Shown: positions 17,490 to 26,681, counted from the stretch's first letter. The stretch: DNA of 64,000 nt from Robertmurraya_A mangrovi (GCF_034427655.1 NZ_JAXOFX010000003.1:310001-374000), one strand, 5' to 3'. Made by a program: numbers and translations. Notes: generated by a model not told the origin, from the sequence alone.

Positions 17490-17852
17490 TTATTCAATGG
17501 GGTTTTCAGAAAACACGATCGGTTGATCTAAGTTGAATTTATCCCTGTATGAACGATAAGATACAATCGAATGGCCATTGATAGAAAGGTCTAATTGTAA
17601 AATAACAGAATCTTTCATTTCGAGGTAATAATACATATCCCCGCGTTTTAAGTGATAAAAGTGATATGTTAATCCTAGTAATGATTTTGAAGTCTTGTCG
17701 GTATCAGCATGATTGATGACAAATTCAGCAATTTGTGGAACCGTAGCTGAGGGAGTCCCCGTTAAATCATTCAATTTCTCTTTAATAAATGCAGTTGCCT
17801 CTTGAAATGTCATTTTGGCTTTTTCCATAAAAGAACTTAAATATCCGTTCAT
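17490..17852 (-). CDS. Hypothetical protein
   Basis: 120 residues from the ATG at 17852, which has AGGAGGAAGAA just upstream; a longer frame to 17870 lacks such a site. The protein begins MNGYLSSFMEKAKMTF, is soluble and mixed alpha/beta, and has a beta-rich middle (HFYHLKRGDMYYYLEM). I do not recognise the family. It stands alone and diverges from a tiny gene at 17990. Confidence 0.65.
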   Translation of the reverse strand: MNGYLSSFMEKAKMTFQEATAFIKEKLNDLTGTPSATVPQIAEFVINHADTDKTSKSLLGLTYHFYHLKRGDMYYYLEMKDSVILQLDLSINGHSIVSYRSYRDKFNLDQPIVFSENPIE

Positions 17853-17922
17853 ATTCTTCCTCCTATACACTTTAATATTGTACGTTGCTTAAATTTCTAT
17901 TTGTTCTTTATTTAACTAAGAT

Positions 17923-17956
17923 AAAAATGTTTCCTAGAGGAAACATTTTTGTTTTG
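17923..17956 (+). terminator. Terminator-like hairpin upstream of a small gene
   Basis: A 12-bp perfect stem (AAAAATGTTTCC, 17923-17934, with GGAAACATTTTT, 17939-17950) and loop TAGA, followed by GTTTT. No plus-strand gene ends nearby; the last one ends at 17364. It may therefore be a leader attenuator for the gene at 17990 or a bidirectional stop. Confidence 0.55.
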
Positions 17957-17989
17957 CTGAAATATACTATAAGAAAGCAGGTGATAAAC

Positions 17990-18109
17990 ATGAAAAGAAT
18001 TCATAAAAGGATTGTTCAGTATTCTGTATTGCTCAAATTGTTAGGTGTTATAAGTGAAGAGGAATACAAAAATATAGCTGAAACTCAAAAAATCAGACAA
18101 CCTAAGTAA
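17990..18109 (+). CDS. Small hypothetical protein, 39 residues
   Basis: Basic 39-residue protein (MKRIHKRIVQYSVLLKLLG...) starting at ATG 17990 after GCAGGTGAT. A longer frame from 17885 would cross the hairpin at 17923-17950 and is not preferred. The N-terminal half is an amphipathic basic helix and the C-terminal half is SEEEYKNIAETQK. The family is unknown. A terminator directly follows, which supports a real transcription unit. Confidence 0.5.
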   Translation: MKRIHKRIVQYSVLLKLLGVISEEEYKNIAETQKIRQPK

Positions 18110-18111
18110 GG

Positions 18112-18137
18112 TAAGGCAACTGAGAAAGTTGCCTTTA
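18112..18137. terminator. Bidirectional terminator
   Basis: AAGGCAACT (18113-18121) pairs with AGTTGCCTT (18127-18135), between convergent genes. Confidence 0.75.
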
Positions 18138-18737
18138 ACGATTTTGTTCCAAATACTTAAAGTAATTTAGAATATACCAACAAAGGATAGCTAATAGCCA
18201 ATAAATAGGGAAAGAATATATGTGCTTCCACGTAAAAGGTTTATAAACATCGATCCAAATCATAAATGGCTCTGCAATATAGGCTATACTTAATGACAAA
18301 ATACCACTAGCTTTCCAAAATGACTTAATCGTCTTTCCCCACTTTTGATAAATAAGCATAAAAGGTACGATAATTACGCCAACGTCGTATGGATAAATTT
18401 GGGGGAATAAATTAGGAGAAATTATAACTGGATAAGTCCATAAAAGTAATGACGTTCCAATTGAATCTAATATTATTGCCGCTACACCGTAGAAAAGTCC
18501 ATAGGCTGTAATCTCAATAACTATTTTCTTATCAACAAGTTTCCACCATATTGCCGCTGGAATTCCCGCGAGCCCTAACAAAAACCACCATCTAGCTGTT
18601 AAAAAAACATGCTCTTTCCAATAGCTTTTTAGTAAATGGTAGAAGTTTTCCTCAGCCTCTATTACTTCATGATAGGAAATATTGGCTACATAATGTATGT
18701 GGTTTGTAATTAATTCTATAACCGTTAAAAACCCCAT
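18135..18737 (-). CDS. CBO0543 family membrane protein
   Basis: About 200 residues with several hydrophobic segments (for example WWFLLGLAGIPAAIWW and ITAYGLFYGVAAIIL) and a conserved C-terminal half, as in the CBO0543 family of Bacillaceae membrane proteins of unknown function. The start is set at ATG 18737 because AGAGG lies upstream of it; the longer frame to 18749 begins right at that site. There are two clear relatives at 34751 and 35236. It is single and convergent with the 39-residue gene. Confidence 0.7.
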   Translation of the reverse strand: MGFLTVIELITNHIHYVANISYHEVIEAEENFYHLLKSYWKEHVFLTARWWFLLGLAGIPAAIWWKLVDKKIVIEITAYGLFYGVAAIILDSIGTSLLLWTYPVIISPNLFPQIYPYDVGVIIVPFMLIYQKWGKTIKSFWKASGILSLSIAYIAEPFMIWIDVYKPFTWKHIYSFPIYWLLAILCWYILNYFKYLEQNR

Positions 18738-18974
18738 TGAAAAACACATCCTCTACTTATTATTAGAATGTGGGATTTTTGAAAAATCATTCACGAACAA
18801 TTAACGCGATATGTATTTAAAATAAAGTATTACCAAGCGACACTATTTTTAGGTTAAAGCTAATCGTTTGACTGGTGAACATTACTCTAATACAATTTAG
18901 TTTGAATTCGAGATATTGTATATGAATAGGAGAATTTCAGATACTATAAAAGAACACACCTAGGAGGTACAAGC

Positions 18975-19586
18975 ATGGTTCAAGTTATGGAAAAAAATAT
19001 AGTAGACGTTATGAAGGAAAGAAGTAGTGTTCGTAAATATAAAAAGGGATTGAGAATACCAAAGGAAACTTTGGATCAAATATTAAGCGCTGCAGGAACG
19101 GCACCTTCTTCATGGAATCTTCAACATTGGAAGTTTATTGTAGTTGAGGATGAAGCTAGAAAGGAAAGATTACTGCCTATTTCCTATAATCAGCAACAAG
19201 TGGCGGATGCTTCAGCAGTCATTATTGTACTAGGTGATCTAGAAGCCAATAAAAATGCTCTGAAGATCTACGAAAACGCACCTGAACATGTAAGAGAAGC
19301 ACTAACCCGCAACATTGAAAATGCTTATAAACTGGAAGATACAGGAATGCTTGAAGCAATTAAAAATTCTTCCTATGCAACCATGCAACTCATGCTTGCG
19401 GCTAAAGCATTTGATTTAGATACATGTCCAATGGGAGGTTTTAACTCTGAAGCGTTAATTAAGGAGTTAAACATTCCTGATAGATATATACCTGTTTTAA
19501 TGATGTCCATTGGTTATGCTGAATCTCCAGCACATCCAACGGAACGTTTTTCAATAGAGGACACAGTTGTAAGAGAAACATTTTAA
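18975..19586 (+). CDS. Nitroreductase family protein (YodC/MhqN-like)
   Basis: FMN-dependent NAD(P)H nitroreductase-type enzyme of 203 residues. The FMN-binding Arg/Ser motif RSSVRKYKKG is near the N-terminus, followed by APSSWNLQHW; the C-terminal region DTCPMGGFN also contacts the flavin. It closely resembles the YodC/MhqN type of Bacillus, which responds to quinone stress. The ribosome site is TAGGAGG. It is monocistronic, with a terminator at 19606-19637. The physiological substrate is not known. Confidence 0.88.
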   Translation: MVQVMEKNIVDVMKERSSVRKYKKGLRIPKETLDQILSAAGTAPSSWNLQHWKFIVVEDEARKERLLPISYNQQQVADASAVIIVLGDLEANKNALKIYENAPEHVREALTRNIENAYKLEDTGMLEAIKNSSYATMQLMLAAKAFDLDTCPMGGFNSEALIKELNIPDRYIPVLMMSIGYAESPAHPTERFSIEDTVVRETF

Positions 19587-19605
19587 ATATAAATATAAAT
19601 ATAAA

Positions 19606-19638
19606 TCTCAGTACTAGACTAGGTACTGGGATTTTTTG
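19606..19638 (+). terminator. Intrinsic terminator
   Basis: A 9-bp stem (TCTCAGTAC with GTACTGGGA) followed by TTTTTT, after the nitroreductase gene. Confidence 0.85.
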
Positions 19639-19722
19639 TATTTACAGCCAGTAAACAAAATAGTGAAAAAATTCCAAATCTATAGTATAATCTGTATTAG
19701 GAAAAATATGGGGGTTTATAAA

Positions 19723-20661
19723 ATGAAGATTTTGGCAAAACTTGTGAGCGGTTTACTTATATGGTTGATCGTCACAAGCATACTACTAGCTATCATCCTA
19801 CTACCTAGAAATGTTACATATGAGAGGGTAGGGTATGATGATGTAGCTACCTATAAATTTACATGGGAGGCTTATCAAGAAAGTATTACAACATATTCAA
19901 AAGAAGTTTGGGATAATAAGAGTTTTGGCACTTCAAAAGTGGGATCACCAGTAGAAGAAGAAGTGTACCACTACATGAAAAGAACAATTGTTATCATCTT
20001 CCCAGCTTTAATTATTAGTTTATTATTAGGAATTTTAAAGGGTGTATTTGATTATAAAAATGTAAATTCCAGAAAAAATATAATTGGAAACGGCACAACA
20101 TGGCTGATGCAATCTGTACCAGAGTATTTTATTATCATTACTGTACAGTTAGGGTTATTATCCCTTATGTCTAAAGGTTTTCCACAGCTCGACATATATG
20201 GGTATGACAAATGGTATAACACTCTACTTCCGATATTATTCTTATCGGTTTATCCAATATCATATATTGCTAGAATTACGTCTTCAGCCCTCTCTGAGCA
20301 AGAAGGTAAAGATTATATTCGAACAGCCATTGCAAAAGGAACATCTTCAAAGAAGATATTATATATTCATGTATTGAAAAATTGTTATCCTACTATTTTA
20401 AGTCAGTTCTTAACCATTATGATTACTCTTATTTCGAGTTCTATTGTAGTAGAATACCTAACATTCTATCGTGGAGCGGGAACAAGGCTGATAGAAGCAT
20501 TGGACATTAAGACCATCTATAATATTACAGATAACTTTCCATTAGAAGTTCCGACAATTGTTGGGTTTACTATTGGATTTATGATTCTGATTCTATGTAG
20601 CCTTTGGATTCATCAATTACTCAACTACATACTAATCCCGGCAAAAAGGGGTGAAGAGTAA
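19723..20661 (+). CDS. ABC transporter permease, DppB/OppB-like
   Basis: Inner-membrane permease of the peptide/nickel ABC family. The start is ATG 19723 after a GGGGG ribosome site; the longer frame from 19636 overlaps the promoter TATAAT at 19686-19691. An N-terminal TM helix is followed by an extracytoplasmic region, then five TM segments. The ATPase-coupling EAA-type loop reads TAIAKGTSSKKILYIHVLKN (about residue 200). The next gene overlaps by one base. No binding protein or ATPase gene is adjacent. Confidence 0.85.
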   Translation: MKILAKLVSGLLIWLIVTSILLAIILLPRNVTYERVGYDDVATYKFTWEAYQESITTYSKEVWDNKSFGTSKVGSPVEEEVYHYMKRTIVIIFPALIISLLLGILKGVFDYKNVNSRKNIIGNGTTWLMQSVPEYFIIITVQLGLLSLMSKGFPQLDIYGYDKWYNTLLPILFLSVYPISYIARITSSALSEQEGKDYIRTAIAKGTSSKKILYIHVLKNCYPTILSQFLTIMITLISSSIVVEYLTFYRGAGTRLIEALDIKTIYNITDNFPLEVPTIVGFTIGFMILILCSLWIHQLLNYILIPAKRGEE

Positions 20662-21635
20662 TGAAACAAAATAAAACATTAATAATTGGCTCAGTAATGG
20701 TAGGTTTGTTATTACTGATTACCATTTTAGGTCCATACTTACCATTTGTTGACGCTGATTTAAAAGAGACAAAGTTCTTTAAAACTGAGAATGGTGCAGT
20801 TTTACCTCCACCATTACCACCTTCAGAGGAATTTATACTAGGGACAGATCGTAAGGGAAGAGATTACCTAAGTATCTTAATAATAGGTGCCAAAGAAACT
20901 CTTGTCACTATTTTATTCTTAACATTTGTTTGTTTCTCTCTAGGTACATTGTTTGGAATTTTTGCTTCTAAAAATAAATTTACAAACACGATTTTAGTTG
21001 CATGGAACCAGTTATTTTCTAGAGTTCCGAATTTATTTGTTATTATATTAATTACTAATATACCGTTTTTTATTTTTTCACCTAATCGGTATTATTATTT
21101 TATTGCCTTAATAGCCATTTTAGAAATTGGTAAAATTGCAGATATCTTTAAGCAGCAGTTAGATGTTTATAATAAATCTGCAATCGTGGAGTCTGGTGTT
21201 GTCGTTGGAAATTCGAGTTTTACAATGCTTAAACGATATTATCTTCCTCATTTAACCCCACAGTTAATTTTATCGTTTGTGTTAAATTTTGGGAAAATAT
21301 TGTTTTTAGTTGGCCAACTTGGAATATTCTCTATATTTTTAGCGCAAGAGTTTATTCAGTTACCAGGAGCACCAGGATTACCAACATCATACCAAATTAA
21401 TAACACTTCACTGATTTGGACGACCCATTTGTCCAATATAATAAGAGATATCAATGTTGCACCATGGATTCCTTTTGGTGCTGCTGCGTTAATTACATAT
21501 ACCATTATGGCATTTAACTTATTAGGTGAAGGTTTAAGGGTATATTTCCAAAATCGCACAAAAAGTAGTAAAAAGAAAATCGAGACGAAAAGTACTATGG
21601 TGGAAGCAGAGGAACAAAAAGTAGTTGGACTTTAA
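20661..21635 (+). CDS. ABC transporter permease, DppC/OppC-like
   Basis: Second permease of the pair, 324 residues, with start codon overlapping the stop of the first (TAATG). It has the DppC layout: an N-terminal TM helix, an extracytoplasmic segment with GTDRKGRDYLS (the DppC-type GTDxxGRD motif), then TM helices and the coupling loop VGNSSFTMLKRYYLPHL. A charged C-terminal tail follows. The pair is closed by a terminator, so ATPases and binding protein must be encoded elsewhere or absent. The cargo is unknown. Confidence 0.85.
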   Translation: MKQNKTLIIGSVMVGLLLLITILGPYLPFVDADLKETKFFKTENGAVLPPPLPPSEEFILGTDRKGRDYLSILIIGAKETLVTILFLTFVCFSLGTLFGIFASKNKFTNTILVAWNQLFSRVPNLFVIILITNIPFFIFSPNRYYYFIALIAILEIGKIADIFKQQLDVYNKSAIVESGVVVGNSSFTMLKRYYLPHLTPQLILSFVLNFGKILFLVGQLGIFSIFLAQEFIQLPGAPGLPTSYQINNTSLIWTTHLSNIIRDINVAPWIPFGAAALITYTIMAFNLLGEGLRVYFQNRTKSSKKKIETKSTMVEAEEQKVVGL

Positions 21636-21657
21636 TAAATCATATATCAAAGGAAAA

Positions 21658-21691
21658 AAGGACGGTTCTTAAAACTAGAACCGTCCTTTCC
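21658..21691. terminator. Bidirectional intrinsic terminator
   Basis: Perfect stem AAAGGACGGTTCT with AGAACCGTCCTTT between the permease pair and the convergent YndM-like gene. Confidence 0.88.
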
Positions 21692-21702
21692 TTGTTGCTA
21701 TA

Positions 21703-22146
21703 TTATTTCTTTTCTCTCGGGTTATCTTCTTCAGCAAATTCGGTACCATAAGCTAGTCTAGGGTTAAAGTTTGTTTTCGTCTGCGCTTTTTCTTCAGCAG
21801 TGTTTGCTGTACGGTTTTGAATAAAGTTATGAATGAGAACTTCTCCTCCAGCAATAAGGGTTGCTGAAATAATACTTCCCCATGCAATTTGCAAATAACT
21901 ATGGAGAAGAATACTACCAAAAATCCAAACTAGGGTATAGGTCATAAAAAAATCCACTATAGCAGCTTTCACATTTCCAATTCGAGGTAAAATTAAGCGA
22001 TCTCCTACAAAATATGATACAACCGTTATTAGTATACTAAACGATAAAATATCGACAAAGGTTGCATCAAAGAATAAATCAAATGCAATTGCAAAAGCAA
22101 GAAAAGCAGCAACAAACTTTATTAATAAAATCATCATATTATTCAT
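21703..22146 (-). CDS. YndM family membrane protein (DUF2512)
   Basis: 147 residues from ATG 22146, chosen because AGGAGG lies just upstream; the longer frame to 22230 is unsupported. Four TM segments are seen (KFVAAFLAFAIAFDL; ILSFSILITVVSYFVGD; IVDFFMTYTLVWIFGS; and one more), then a soluble tail with LAYGTEFAEEDNP. This is the YndM/DUF2512 pattern common in Bacillus. The function is not known. Confidence 0.8.
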   Translation of the reverse strand: MNNMMILLIKFVAAFLAFAIAFDLFFDATFVDILSFSILITVVSYFVGDRLILPRIGNVKAAIVDFFMTYTLVWIFGSILLHSYLQIAWGSIISATLIAGGEVLIHNFIQNRTANTAEEKAQTKTNFNPRLAYGTEFAEEDNPREKK

Positions 22147-22350
22147 ATATAAACCTCCTATATACACATATTTTTGGATAAAAGGAATGGTTTCATACAT
22201 AGAAAAAAGATTTCTGCGGACTATTGACAAATAAAAATTTTGTGTTATAATAAAATGTTTTACTATTGATATTATTTATAGCTAATATTAACATGTTAAT
22301 TAGAATTCACTTAAACCTTTTACATCCATTTACTTATAGGGGGATTTTAA

Positions 22351-23091
22351 TTGAAATCTTTATCGGTAAACGTAATTGAATTAGAAACAGAAGCCTTTAA
22401 CAATAAGGCAGTACTATGTCCAACTCTTATATCTGATGGAAAGGATGCTATTCTTATTGATGCCGGGATGCCGGGCAGTTTGAACCAGATTCAAGCAGAA
22501 ATGGAGAAGCAGGGGCTATCGTTAGGTCAATTAAGAGCCATTATCATTACTCATCAAGACCTTGATCATATTGGAGGAGTACCCGAGCTACTTGAGGCAA
22601 TAGGTGATGGGGTAAAAATATTTGCACACGAGTTAGATCGTCCATATATTGAAGGGAAGCTTCCATTAATCAAAACGGACATCAACAAGATGAGTAAACA
22701 AGTTTTACAATCATTTTCAGACTCAGACAGAGAGCTCTATAAAAACCCACCAAAGTTTAAAGTAGATGAAATTATTGCTGATGGCGATGAATTACCTTTC
22801 TTCACAGGTATTAAAGTTATTAGTACTCCTGGTCATACACCAGGGCACATTAGTTTATATGTTAGTGAAGAAAAAACATTAGTTGCTGCGGATGCATTAA
22901 TGAATATAAATGGAAGACTGATAGGTCCAGTTCCACAAACTACACTAGATATGAGTACAGCTCAACAATCAGTAAGAAAACTATTAGAATATGAGATAAA
23001 AACTCTTATATGTTACCATGGTGGTATTTGTGAGGATCAAGTAAAAGAACAACTAACGAGTTTGGTAGACGAATATTCTATAAGAAAATAA
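22351..23091 (+). CDS. Metallo-beta-lactamase-fold hydrolase
   Basis: Zinc hydrolase of the MBL superfamily, 246 residues, starting at TTG 22351 after AGGGGGA. The metal motif reads THQDLDHIGG: where the family usually has HxHxDH, the second His is Asp (HxDxDH). Later ligands are present: STPGHTPGH near residue 160 and AADAL near residue 188. This variant is seen in a Bacillus subgroup (recalled). The substrate is unknown. It is monocistronic with a shared terminator downstream. Confidence 0.85.
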   Translation: MKSLSVNVIELETEAFNNKAVLCPTLISDGKDAILIDAGMPGSLNQIQAEMEKQGLSLGQLRAIIITHQDLDHIGGVPELLEAIGDGVKIFAHELDRPYIEGKLPLIKTDINKMSKQVLQSFSDSDRELYKNPPKFKVDEIIADGDELPFFTGIKVISTPGHTPGHISLYVSEEKTLVAADALMNINGRLIGPVPQTTLDMSTAQQSVRKLLEYEIKTLICYHGGICEDQVKEQLTSLVDEYSIRK

Positions 23092-23095
23092 ATAA

Positions 23096-23123
23096 AGAAG
23101 CTTCGGATCATTCCGAAGCTTTA
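23096..23123. terminator. Bidirectional intrinsic terminator
   Basis: AAGCTTCGGA (23098-23107) with TCCGAAGCTT (23112-23121), between convergent genes. Confidence 0.85.
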
Positions 23124-24341
23124 CTTCTCATTTATTGCTACAACTCTTTGTGGTTCAGGTGCTTGGTTTCCTTTCCAAGATAGAGACATAAAGAAACTAA
23201 TAAACAATACAATCGCACCAAAGACATAAGGATAATGAATATCGACATCATATATAATACCAGCTAATGCAGGCCCAACCATGTTACCAACACTCATATA
23301 CATATTATTCATACCTGCAACAAAACCTTGTTCATTTCCAGCCATTTTAGAAAGTAGCGTGTTTAGAGCTGGACGAACTAATGAAGTAGCAGTAAAGAAT
23401 ACAAAAGTAACTGCCAAAATCGTTAAGAATGTATTAGCGGCTAAAATAGCTAGCATGGAAATACTTGAAAGAAGGAACGTCCAATAAATTACTTTTTTCT
23501 CACCGTATTTGTTTAACAATAAATCAACGACAACCCACTGTACAATGACTCCGATTAAGGCACCGACGGTAATGATAATAGCAATGTCTTTAGGTGTGTA
23601 ACCATATTTTGTGTCAACGTATAATCCAAAAATGGCTTCGAAGTTTGCAATTCCAAAAGTCATTGTAAAAACGAGAATCAGAAGTAAAAAATAAGGTGCT
23701 TTGAAGGATTTCTTAATTTGCACAATCATGTTTTCGTTTTTACGTGTAAGAGACTTTGCTGCCATTCTTTGTTCTACTGACAAAGTTTCGGATAAGAACA
23801 GGAAAGAAAGTACCGTTGCAAGTGCTGCGCAAATAGTAGAAGAGTAGAAAGGTACTCTTAAACCTAGTTCTGCTAAAAATCCTCCAATACCAGGGCCTAT
23901 AACAAATCCTAATGACATGCTCGCTCCAAGCAATCCCATTCCTTTTCCACGTTCTTTCTCAGTGGTGATATCCGCCACGTAAGCCATCATAGGCGGAACT
24001 AGGAAAGCGGCACCCACGCCACCGATTAGTCTAGATACATAAAGCATCCACATTTCTGTACCGATAGCAAATAGAAGTTGAGATAAAGTGAACATAATTA
24101 ACCCGAAGATAATAGGCATTCTTCTACCATATTTATCGGACATTTCTCCCGCAATAGGAGAAAAAATAAATTGAGTAATAGCAAAGACCGCAACTAGGTA
24201 ACCCATTGCTTTTCCGCCAACACCAAACTCGTTTAAAAATACAGGTAGTACGGGAATGATTAACCCAATACCAACCATCGCTATAAACATGTTAAACATT
24301 AAAATGGATAATCTTGTTTTATTATTCCTTTCAGAGGGCAT
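23121..24341 (-). CDS. MFS transporter, multidrug efflux type (NorA/Blt-like)
   Basis: 406 residues with 12 predicted TM helices. The MFS loop motif GEMSDKYGRR lies between TM2 and TM3, and the antiporter motif (GPGIGGFLAE) in TM5 points to the drug/proton antiporter DHA1 group. It probably exports drugs or toxic metabolites using the proton gradient. The start is ATG 24341 with AGGAGGC upstream on the minus strand. The adjacent region of 238 bp up to the aspartokinase gene holds both promoters but no recognised regulator site. Confidence 0.87.
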   Translation of the reverse strand: MPSERNNKTRLSILMFNMFIAMVGIGLIIPVLPVFLNEFGVGGKAMGYLVAVFAITQFIFSPIAGEMSDKYGRRMPIIFGLIMFTLSQLLFAIGTEMWMLYVSRLIGGVGAAFLVPPMMAYVADITTEKERGKGMGLLGASMSLGFVIGPGIGGFLAELGLRVPFYSSTICAALATVLSFLFLSETLSVEQRMAAKSLTRKNENMIVQIKKSFKAPYFLLLILVFTMTFGIANFEAIFGLYVDTKYGYTPKDIAIIITVGALIGVIVQWVVVDLLLNKYGEKKVIYWTFLLSSISMLAILAANTFLTILAVTFVFFTATSLVRPALNTLLSKMAGNEQGFVAGMNNMYMSVGNMVGPALAGIIYDVDIHYPYVFGAIVLFISFFMSLSWKGNQAPEPQRVVAINEK

Positions 24342-24579
24342 ATGAAGCCTCCTTTAACCCGTTAAATTTTTACATACTTACAAAGTTTACTATGTTGATG
24401 TTTGTTTGAGCAACTATTTAATTACTTTTCAACTATATAAGGTAGAAATTATGAAAAAAATAAATTAGTGTTCGTGATATAAACACAAATGTGTTTGTAG
24501 GGAAGAAAAAACTATTGATTCTTTTTGTTTGAGGAGTGATAATTACATATAAATTATTTAAAAAGCAGGGGATATAAAT

Positions 24580-25941
24580 ATGAAGGTTGTTAAATTTGGA
24601 GGCTCATCTTTATCATCAGGTGAACAAGTGAAAAAGGTTTTACAAATTGTAGTTTCTGATATTGAGAGAAAAATAGTGGTTGTTTCGGCGCCAGGCAAGA
24701 GATTCGCTTCAGATACAAAAGTAACTGATTTATTGATTCAATTGGGTGAGTATTTCTTACAAGAGAAAGATGTTTCCGAGTTATTCGGGAAAATTATTGA
24801 AAGGTATGAAAGTTTAGCAGAGGAATTACACCTTTCTTCAAACATTGTTAACCGAATACGCAAGGACTTGTTATGTTTATTGGAAAGGGATAGAAGCAAT
24901 CCTGAAAGATATTTGGAAGCGATAAAGGCTTCTGGGGAGGACAACAACGCAAAGTTGATTGCAGCTTATTTTAGAAATGAAGGAATAGAGGCCCATTATA
25001 TTAACCCTAAGGATGCAGGATTATTAGTTACAGATGAATATGGAAACGCACAGGTGTTACCACATTCATATGAGAATTTAAGCAATCTTCGTCATCAACC
25101 AGGTATTTTAGTATTTCCAGGCTTTTTTGGGTATACAGAAAAGGGCGAAGTAGCTACTTTTTCACGGAGCGGTTCGGATATTACAGGTTCCATTCTAGCT
25201 CATGCTGTAAATGCAAGTATGTACGAAAATTTTACTGATGTGGACGGTGTATTTTCTGTCAATCCTCATATTGTATCTAATCCTAAAGGAATTAGGGAAC
25301 TCACATATAGAGAAATGAGAGAGCTCTCATACGCGGGCTTTTCTGTATTCCATGATGAAGCTCTTATTCCTGCTTTTCGTGCCGGGATCCCGGTTAATGT
25401 AAAGAATACAAATAATCCATTAGCTCCAGGAACTTTAATCGTGAACAAACGAACAAATCAAAACGGACCAGTTGTAGGTATAGCAAGTGACAATGGTTTT
25501 TGTAGTATTTATGTAAGTAAGTATTTAATGAATAGAGAAATTGGATTTGGGAGTAGATTGTTAGGGATTATCGAGGAAAACGGTCTTTCCTATGAACATA
25601 CTCCTTCAGGGATTGATGATATATCGATTATTTTACGTCAAAATCAACTAACATCAAATATAGAGGAAGAGGTTATTAACCGAATTAAGACAGAACTAAA
25701 TGCGGATGAAGTGATTGTTGAGCACGATCTTGCCCTTATTATGGTAGTTGGTGAGGGAATGAGACATAATGTCGGCACAACTGCGCGAGCATCAAGTGCA
25801 TTAGCTAAAGTTGGTGTAAATATAGAGATGATTAACCAAGGATCCTCTGAGGTCAGCATGATGTTCGGCGTGAAAGAAGCAGACGAAAGAAAGGCTGTTC
25901 AGGCGTTATACGAGGAGTTTTTTGTAACAGTTCCAGTTTAG
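24580..25941 (+). CDS. yclM: Aspartate kinase (aspartokinase III type)
   Basis: Phosphorylates L-aspartate, the first step to lysine, threonine and methionine. 453 residues match the Bacillus YclM/ThrD type in length and layout: N-terminal kinase domain starting VVKFGGSSL, substrate region SRSGSDITGS near residue 205, FTDVDGVFSVNP near residue 222, and two C-terminal ACT domains (about residues 310-450, with GEGMRHNVGTTARA). No lysine riboswitch is seen in the upstream 238 bp. The gene stands alone and a terminator follows. Confidence 0.92.
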   Translation: MKVVKFGGSSLSSGEQVKKVLQIVVSDIERKIVVVSAPGKRFASDTKVTDLLIQLGEYFLQEKDVSELFGKIIERYESLAEELHLSSNIVNRIRKDLLCLLERDRSNPERYLEAIKASGEDNNAKLIAAYFRNEGIEAHYINPKDAGLLVTDEYGNAQVLPHSYENLSNLRHQPGILVFPGFFGYTEKGEVATFSRSGSDITGSILAHAVNASMYENFTDVDGVFSVNPHIVSNPKGIRELTYREMRELSYAGFSVFHDEALIPAFRAGIPVNVKNTNNPLAPGTLIVNKRTNQNGPVVGIASDNGFCSIYVSKYLMNREIGFGSRLLGIIEENGLSYEHTPSGIDDISIILRQNQLTSNIEEEVINRIKTELNADEVIVEHDLALIMVVGEGMRHNVGTTARASSALAKVGVNIEMINQGSSEVSMMFGVKEADERKAVQALYEEFFVTVPV

Positions 25942-25956
25942 CATCTATTTATTTCT

Positions 25957-25992
25957 AAAACACCTATTTATTCGTAGGTGTTTTTTGTTTTT
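25957..25992 (+). terminator. Intrinsic terminator
   Basis: AAACACCTA and TAGGTGTTT arms followed by a long T-run after the aspartokinase gene. Confidence 0.9.
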
Positions 25993-26110
25993 TTCACATA
26001 AATAGTATCTCTAAGAAAAAAACTGTTCCATTATATAAAAAGAATTTTTATATCATTAGCATTAATTGGTGAAGATAGGGAAAAAGGATTCGTTGTTAGG
26101 AGTTATAAAA

Positions 26111-26674
26111 ATGGAAGTGAATCTTACTCATTGGATCATATTAATCACTGTTATCACGGTTACAAGTATAGGATGTATACTAATCATTAGGAAAAATGTT
26201 TTACGGTATGGCATCGTGTTTCTAATTAGTGCAGCCCTTGCCATTTTTCTCTGTTTCTTTTTCTATATAAATGGTTATTATCGATTTGTATTTCCCATAA
26301 GGTTTATTTTACCAACCGTTGCTTTGAGTTTTGGATTTTTAAGTTTGTTTATTATACGCTTTCAACCGGAAAAATGGACGTTTCCTTTTTTCTTTATTAC
26401 AGTAAATCTAGTTTTTACTTTTGAGATTATCTTAAGACTAGCCTTTCACTTTATTGTATTTAGAAATGCATGGGACACGTGGGATTCTTACAGCTTGTAT
26501 TGGGTGTATTTACGTTTAATGCACCATATTGGTAGGGTATTTGTATCAAGGAAATATCGTAACCCAATCTCGTATGATACAAAAAAATATTGGATTCTCT
26601 TTATGTTGGTTATCTTTTACACGATAGCAGGAGTTGCTTTTCTATTGATTCGACACCAACGGTTGACTTCATAA
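26111..26674 (+). CDS. Hypothetical membrane protein, CBO0543-like
   Basis: 187 residues from ATG 26111, which follows TTAGGAG; the longer frame from 26066 has no such site. Five or so TM segments are visible, with the polar run FRNAWDTWDSYSLYWVYL near residue 120 and a basic SRKYRNP loop near the C-terminus. The general layout recalls CBO0543-type proteins, but I am not sure of the family. It is a single gene, convergent with an MFS gene across a shared terminator. Confidence 0.6.
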   Translation: MEVNLTHWIILITVITVTSIGCILIIRKNVLRYGIVFLISAALAIFLCFFFYINGYYRFVFPIRFILPTVALSFGFLSLFIIRFQPEKWTFPFFFITVNLVFTFEIILRLAFHFIVFRNAWDTWDSYSLYWVYLRLMHHIGRVFVSRKYRNPISYDTKKYWILFMLVIFYTIAGVAFLLIRHQRLTS

Positions 26675-26681
26675 GCATACA

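Noticed and set aside
24342..24579. Possible lysine riboswitch before the aspartokinase gene
   Set aside because: The gap is only 238 bp and I see none of the conserved L-box blocks and no terminator before the gene.
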